Below are positions 13,280-15,752 of a DNA stretch of 15,752 nt, piece by piece. The notes beneath the pieces are model-generated. The model made no database searches, was not told where the DNA came from, and was given only the letters and a program-made list of their open reading frames with translations. The position numbers were made by a program, and so were the translations under genes. The stretch covers positions 1 through 15,752 of the forward strand of contig MWAX01000126.1 in NCBI GenBank assembly GCA_002068775.1, written 5' to 3'. Source of the DNA: Actinobacteria bacterium ADurb.Bin346 (GTDB lineage Bacteria; Actinomycetota; Humimicrobiia; Humimicrobiales; Humimicrobiaceae). Positions within the stretch are counted from its first letter, which is position 1. Each line of letters begins with the position of its first letter.

Positions 13280-14395
13280 GAAAACTGATGAGATCTGTTT
13301 TATCCTTTCACAGCCCCAGGGCAGGGATGGCTCAACGGAGGTACCTTCCTGATGCTCATTGAATGTCGCAATGGATACCTGGCTGATGTCAGGCGATATA
13401 TTTACCGGGTCCAGAAATGCTTTAATGATATCAAGCTGGCGCTTAAAATCTTCTCCGGTCCCAGAAAGTACAGGAAGGCTTGGCCTCTCTGCTTCAAGAC
13501 ACCTGTCGTCATAACCCGGGATTGCTGAGGGGATAAAGTCTGTATCAGAAAGTCTTGCAGAAATTTCCCATACCATGTATAAAAATTTCAGTCTTTCTGC
13601 AAATCGGGCAGTATTCCGGGGCCTGCCGCCATAAGCTGAGTAGCAAGATACTGCATCAAAAGCGTTTATCATGGACAATTTGTAATTCCAGAAGACAGTA
13701 TCGCCGACAAGATATACATCATAACCTTTTTTTAAAAGCTCTTGCCTTACATCGCTCAGGATCTCTTTATATGCGCCTGTAAAGTCCCTTGCGACATAAA
13801 TCCATAATACAGGCCTGTTGTCAATCCTGAAATAATTTTTGTATGAGAAGTAATTGTCCGCTATATGGATCATATCCTGCCTGAAAGTTTCCTGTATTGC
13901 GGGCTCATCAAAATCATAAGGGGGCTTTGGATATCCTATGTTTTCAAACCTGAGCCGGCTGTCATACATCAGGCAGAGAGAGACATCGCCTGTATCGGCG
14001 GCAAATATTCCATTTAATATACTGTCATCAAGCTGCGGATAATACTCTATTTTAAAGACATCTATTCCGTACTCCTGCGCCCAGCGGATATGTCTGTTTA
14101 TTACAGCGGGGTCCAGGCTGTCATAGAGCCCAAGCTCGGGCTCTTCAGAATATCCGCGCAGCCAGTTGGTTTTGCTGTGCCAGGTATAATAATCGCAATA
14201 GACAATGGTATCAGCCTGCGAAGATCTGGTTATGATGGCATTATTTGCATAGCGGTAAACAGGGTACAGCGCCCTGCCTATTAAGAAAAACCTGCTTTCC
14301 AGCAGGTAAAGAATAAAGATAAATAATATAAGCAGAAGTGTTATGAAGATAACCGGGAATTTTTTATTTTTTAATATCCTGCAGGATTTTTTCAT
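13268..14395 (-). CDS. Membrane-anchored GH99-like glycoside hydrolase
   Basis: A 375-residue protein with a basic N terminus and one hydrophobic anchor (about 13-33), so the catalytic part should face outside. The fold is recognisable as GH99/WbsX-like (endo-alpha-1,2-mannosidase/mannanase group). Landmarks: VYCDYYTWH (about 65-73), W..GYSEEPELGLYDSLDP, HIRWAQEYGIDVFKIEYY (the 'acting at a distance' strand), RPVLWIY, GYDDR, and the catalytic segment F-N-E347-H-Q-E350-G-T-x-x-E-P. GH99 enzymes read NEWHEGTxIEP there, with both Glu required; both are kept. The enzyme probably trims an alpha-mannoside-like envelope or environmental glycan (inference). RBS AAAAGGG precedes the ATG. The lipoprotein gene lies 20 bases upstream, indicating an operon. 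The stop codon lies inside the first unit of a tandem array. Confidence 0.85.
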   Translation of the reverse strand: MKKSCRILKNKKFPVIFITLLLILFIFILYLLESRFFLIGRALYPVYRYANNAIITRSSQADTIVYCDYYTWHSKTNWLRGYSEEPELGLYDSLDPAVINRHIRWAQEYGIDVFKIEYYPQLDDSILNGIFAADTGDVSLCLMYDSRLRFENIGYPKPPYDFDEPAIQETFRQDMIHIADNYFSYKNYFRIDNRPVLWIYVARDFTGAYKEILSDVRQELLKKGYDVYLVGDTVFWNYKLSMINAFDAVSCYSAYGGRPRNTARFAERLKFLYMVWEISARLSDTDFIPSAIPGYDDRCLEAERPSLPVLSGTGEDFKRQLDIIKAFLDPVNISPDISQVSIATFNEHQEGTSVEPSLPWGCERIKQISSVFGCN

Positions 14396-14415
14396 ATCCC
14401 TTTTGATATACTTTA

Positions 14416-14835
14416 TTATTTATTTTCCCTTATATTTATTATAGTAATGCTGCCTTCAACTGTTTTTTCATTTCCCTTTTCATCAAGATAAGTGGCACTG
14501 TCTTTGCTGCTTTTTATTATTCTTTTTGGGAATATAAGGCTTGTGATGCCATTTGCATCGACTATTATAATGTTTTTATCTTTTGCCTTGATTGCTGATA
14601 TCGTTATATAATCCCCGGTCAGGTACTGCTCACGATCACTTTCATCAATAAATTTTACGCTTTTTTCATCATTTGTTGTGATGCTTCTGGCAAAGCTTAT
14701 CTGCCGAAAACCGCCTTTTTCAACCATTACTAAAAACTTCCTGCTGTCCGCACATGCAGAAAGAAGTGAAATGCAGAGAACTATGATTATAATGACAGCG
14801 ACGGCGGGTATTATCTTTACTGGCCTTTTTTTCAT
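14416..14835 (-). CDS. Small lipoprotein of unknown function
   Basis: I take ATG 14835 as the start, giving 139 residues, with AAAGGA about 12 bases upstream. An in-frame ATG at 14877 would add 14 residues before the basic MKKRPVK n-region and lies inside a repeat. The signal peptide is K-K-R-x-x-K followed by a long Ile/Val run and the lipobox L-L-S-A-C28, so the mature protein is lipid-anchored. The remaining 110 residues are beta-rich: short strands alternate with charged loops (FLVMVEKGG, NIIIVDANG, SITIINIREN), possibly two tandem SH3- or PRC-like barrels, but I recognise no family. It is co-transcribed with the GH99-like gene 20 bases downstream, so a role in the same envelope-glycan process is reasonable. 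Confidence 0.75.
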   Translation of the reverse strand: MKKRPVKIIPAVAVIIIIVLCISLLSACADSRKFLVMVEKGGFRQISFARSITTNDEKSVKFIDESDREQYLTGDYITISAIKAKDKNIIIVDANGITSLIFPKRIIKSSKDSATYLDEKGNEKTVEGSITIINIRENK

Positions 14836-14875
14836 TTTTGTAACCATTCCTTTGCAGATATATAAAATATAAGTC

Positions 14876-14934
14876 ATGCATTAATTAACATAAACCATGC
14901 ATTAATCAATATGAGCAATGCATTAATTAATGCC
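14876..14934 (-). repeat. 21-base tandem repeat, nearly three copies
   Basis: ATGCATTAATTA/CA recurs at 14876, 14897 and 14918, an exact 21-base period; the 9 bases between copies diverge. It lies between the stop of the TPM-domain gene and the start of the lipoprotein gene. ATGCAT and TTAATTAA are each palindromic, so every unit presents a symmetric site spaced by two helical turns. Confidence 0.8.
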
Positions 14935-14967
14935 GGCAGGCATCTGATATAATTTGTTATTGCTATT

Positions 14968-15752
14968 TCACGAGCTTTTATCTGCAGGGTTTTTTCTTGT
15001 ATCGGCAATAATCCTTGCAGAAATAGCGCCAAGTGTTTTAAGGATGCCGGCCCCAAATTTGCGGATTTTAAAATTAGGGATTATAAATTTTTTAAACAGC
15101 CCGTTTATAAAATCGGCGTCAAGCAGGTCATCCAGGCCTCTCCCGACTTCCATTCTGTACTTATTTTCACTGGTGCTTATTAAAAAAAGTATGCCGTTGT
15201 GCCTGTTTTCTTTACCGATGCCCCATTCATTAAAAAGGGAATTGGTGTATTTTTCTATAGAAACTCCGTCCAGCGACTCGACAGTCACTACTGCAATTTC
15301 TGCGCTTGTTGCGCGCTCAAGTTTTTTAATAAGTGAGGTGATTTTCTTTGTTTCAGAAAAGCTGAAAATGCCTGAGAAATCATTTACAGGTTTGGTCTGT
15401 GTATCAAGCTCAATTGCCACTTTCTCTTCCTGGTCATCCAGCCTGATTATTATTTCAGCCGAATATTGCCTGCTCCAGTCCGGCGCAAATACCTCAAAGA
15501 ATATCTCAAGCGGAAGCTTTTCCATCTGGTTTCTGTCAAGCGGAGCGGAGTTTGTAATGGTAAGGATACAATCCGGATCAGAAGTCACGATTTCATAATC
15601 CCGGTATTTGCCGCCGATGTTTCTTAAGATGAAGTTCCCGCGCCTTATCTGGCCTTTTTTAAGGTCATTGAAGACAAAATAAGTATGGTCAGCAACAGGG
15701 GCAGGTTTTATTGAACCCTGCGGCCCTGGCTCAATCTGGTAAAAATTTTCAG
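14968..15752 (-). CDS. TPM-domain protein with N-terminal beta-rich (Ig-like) region, 5' end outside window
   Basis: The minus-strand frame stays open to the right edge (about 260 residues seen), so the GTG at 15588 is internal. The N-terminal visible half is beta-rich: GQIRRGNFILRNIGGKYRDYEI, then LEIFFEV and YSAEIIIRLDDQEEKVAIEL. This resembles DUF1573-like or ASPM-type Ig folds (tentative). The last roughly 130 residues are a TPM domain (TLP18.3/Psb32/MOLO-1; formerly DUF477): IKKLERATSAEIAVVTVESLDG, then NEWGIGKENRHNGILFLIS and YRMEVGRGLDDLLDA. TPM domains are usually membrane-tethered and outside the membrane and have been linked to acid phosphatase activity and photosystem repair in plants. 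No membrane helix follows the TPM domain here, unlike the common bacterial form. It ends 132 bases before the lipoprotein gene, with the 21-base repeats between. Confidence 0.82.
   Translation of the reverse strand, partial: ENFYQIEPGPQGSIKPAPVADHTYFVFNDLKKGQIRRGNFILRNIGGKYRDYEIVTSDPDCILTITNSAPLDRNQMEKLPLEIFFEVFAPDWSRQYSAEIIIRLDDQEEKVAIELDTQTKPVNDFSGIFSFSETKKITSLIKKLERATSAEIAVVTVESLDGVSIEKYTNSLFNEWGIGKENRHNGILFLISTSENKYRMEVGRGLDDLLDADFINGLFKKFIIPNFKIRKFGAGILKTLGAISARIIADTRKNPADKSS

Noticed and set aside
14835..14877. ATG 14877 as the start of the small lipoprotein.
   Set aside because: It lies in the 21-base repeat, lacks an RBS and would place 14 non-typical residues before the basic n-region; ATG 14835 gives a normal lipoprotein signal.
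14874..15056. A minus-strand frame encoding a heptad-like LINALLI/LINAWFM/LINA repeat.
   Set aside because: The repeat comes from the 21-base DNA array being a multiple of 3; the frame overlaps the end of the TPM gene out of frame and has no RBS.
14954..15598. A long plus-strand open stretch opposite the TPM-domain gene (about 214 codons).
   Set aside because: It is antisense to a well-recognised domain, has no RBS or recognisable family, and is Ser/Leu-rich as antisense frames of charged proteins usually are.

Overview
The window is bacterial chromosomal DNA, AT-rich overall and very AT-rich between genes. Several genes have strong Shine-Dalgarno sequences (GGAGG-type) and TTG starts recur. 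There are two lipobox lipoproteins, a PerR-like Fur regulator and a short SbcC/YhaN-type ATPase. Together these fit an uncultured, probably anaerobic, lineage with Gram-positive-like expression signals. One secreted protein ends in a tail resembling the type IX secretion sorting domain, which points instead toward the Bacteroidetes/FCB group. I cannot place the organism with confidence. I see no rRNA, tRNA, CRISPR array or insertion sequence.

Left part (1-6703, all + strand). A DUF4163/DUF3298 (RsiV/PdaC-like) lipoprotein runs off the left edge. Next come a small two-helix membrane protein, a 20-residue lysine-rich microprotein and a 12-helix MFS transporter, closely spaced. After a 307-base spacer follows a two-gene SbcD-SbcC-like operon (metallophosphoesterase nuclease plus a 700-residue ABC-type ATPase without a zinc hook).

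Middle (6706-9798). A PerR-like Fur regulator converges on the ATPase gene with 2 bases between them. Then come a PAP2-like membrane phosphatase, a hairpin terminator and a secreted protein, all on the minus strand. A 303-base divergent promoter region separates the secreted protein from an HD-domain hydrolase on the plus strand.

Right part (9793-15752, all minus strand). In transcription order from the right edge: a TPM-domain protein with an N-terminal beta-rich region (5' end missing), a small lipoprotein, a membrane-anchored GH99-like glycosidase, a nitroreductase, an orphan HNH + DGQHK (ParB/DndB/GmrS-like) protein, a start-less beta-helix gene remnant, and a thymidylate-synthase-superfamily protein.

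The most unusual points are these. (1) Two degenerate tandem arrays of about 13-base units share a similar unit (roughly RGYTAAGAT plus 4 bases). Each lies directly downstream of a gene and reads in that gene's direction; a third spacer carries a 21-base array. (2) The HNH-DGQHK protein abuts a decapitated beta-helix gene and looks like a candidate single-gene nuclease or defence module. (3) The TS-like enzyme is unlike standard ThyA around its active site but keeps the Cys, Arg-Arg and Asn expected for dUMP chemistry.
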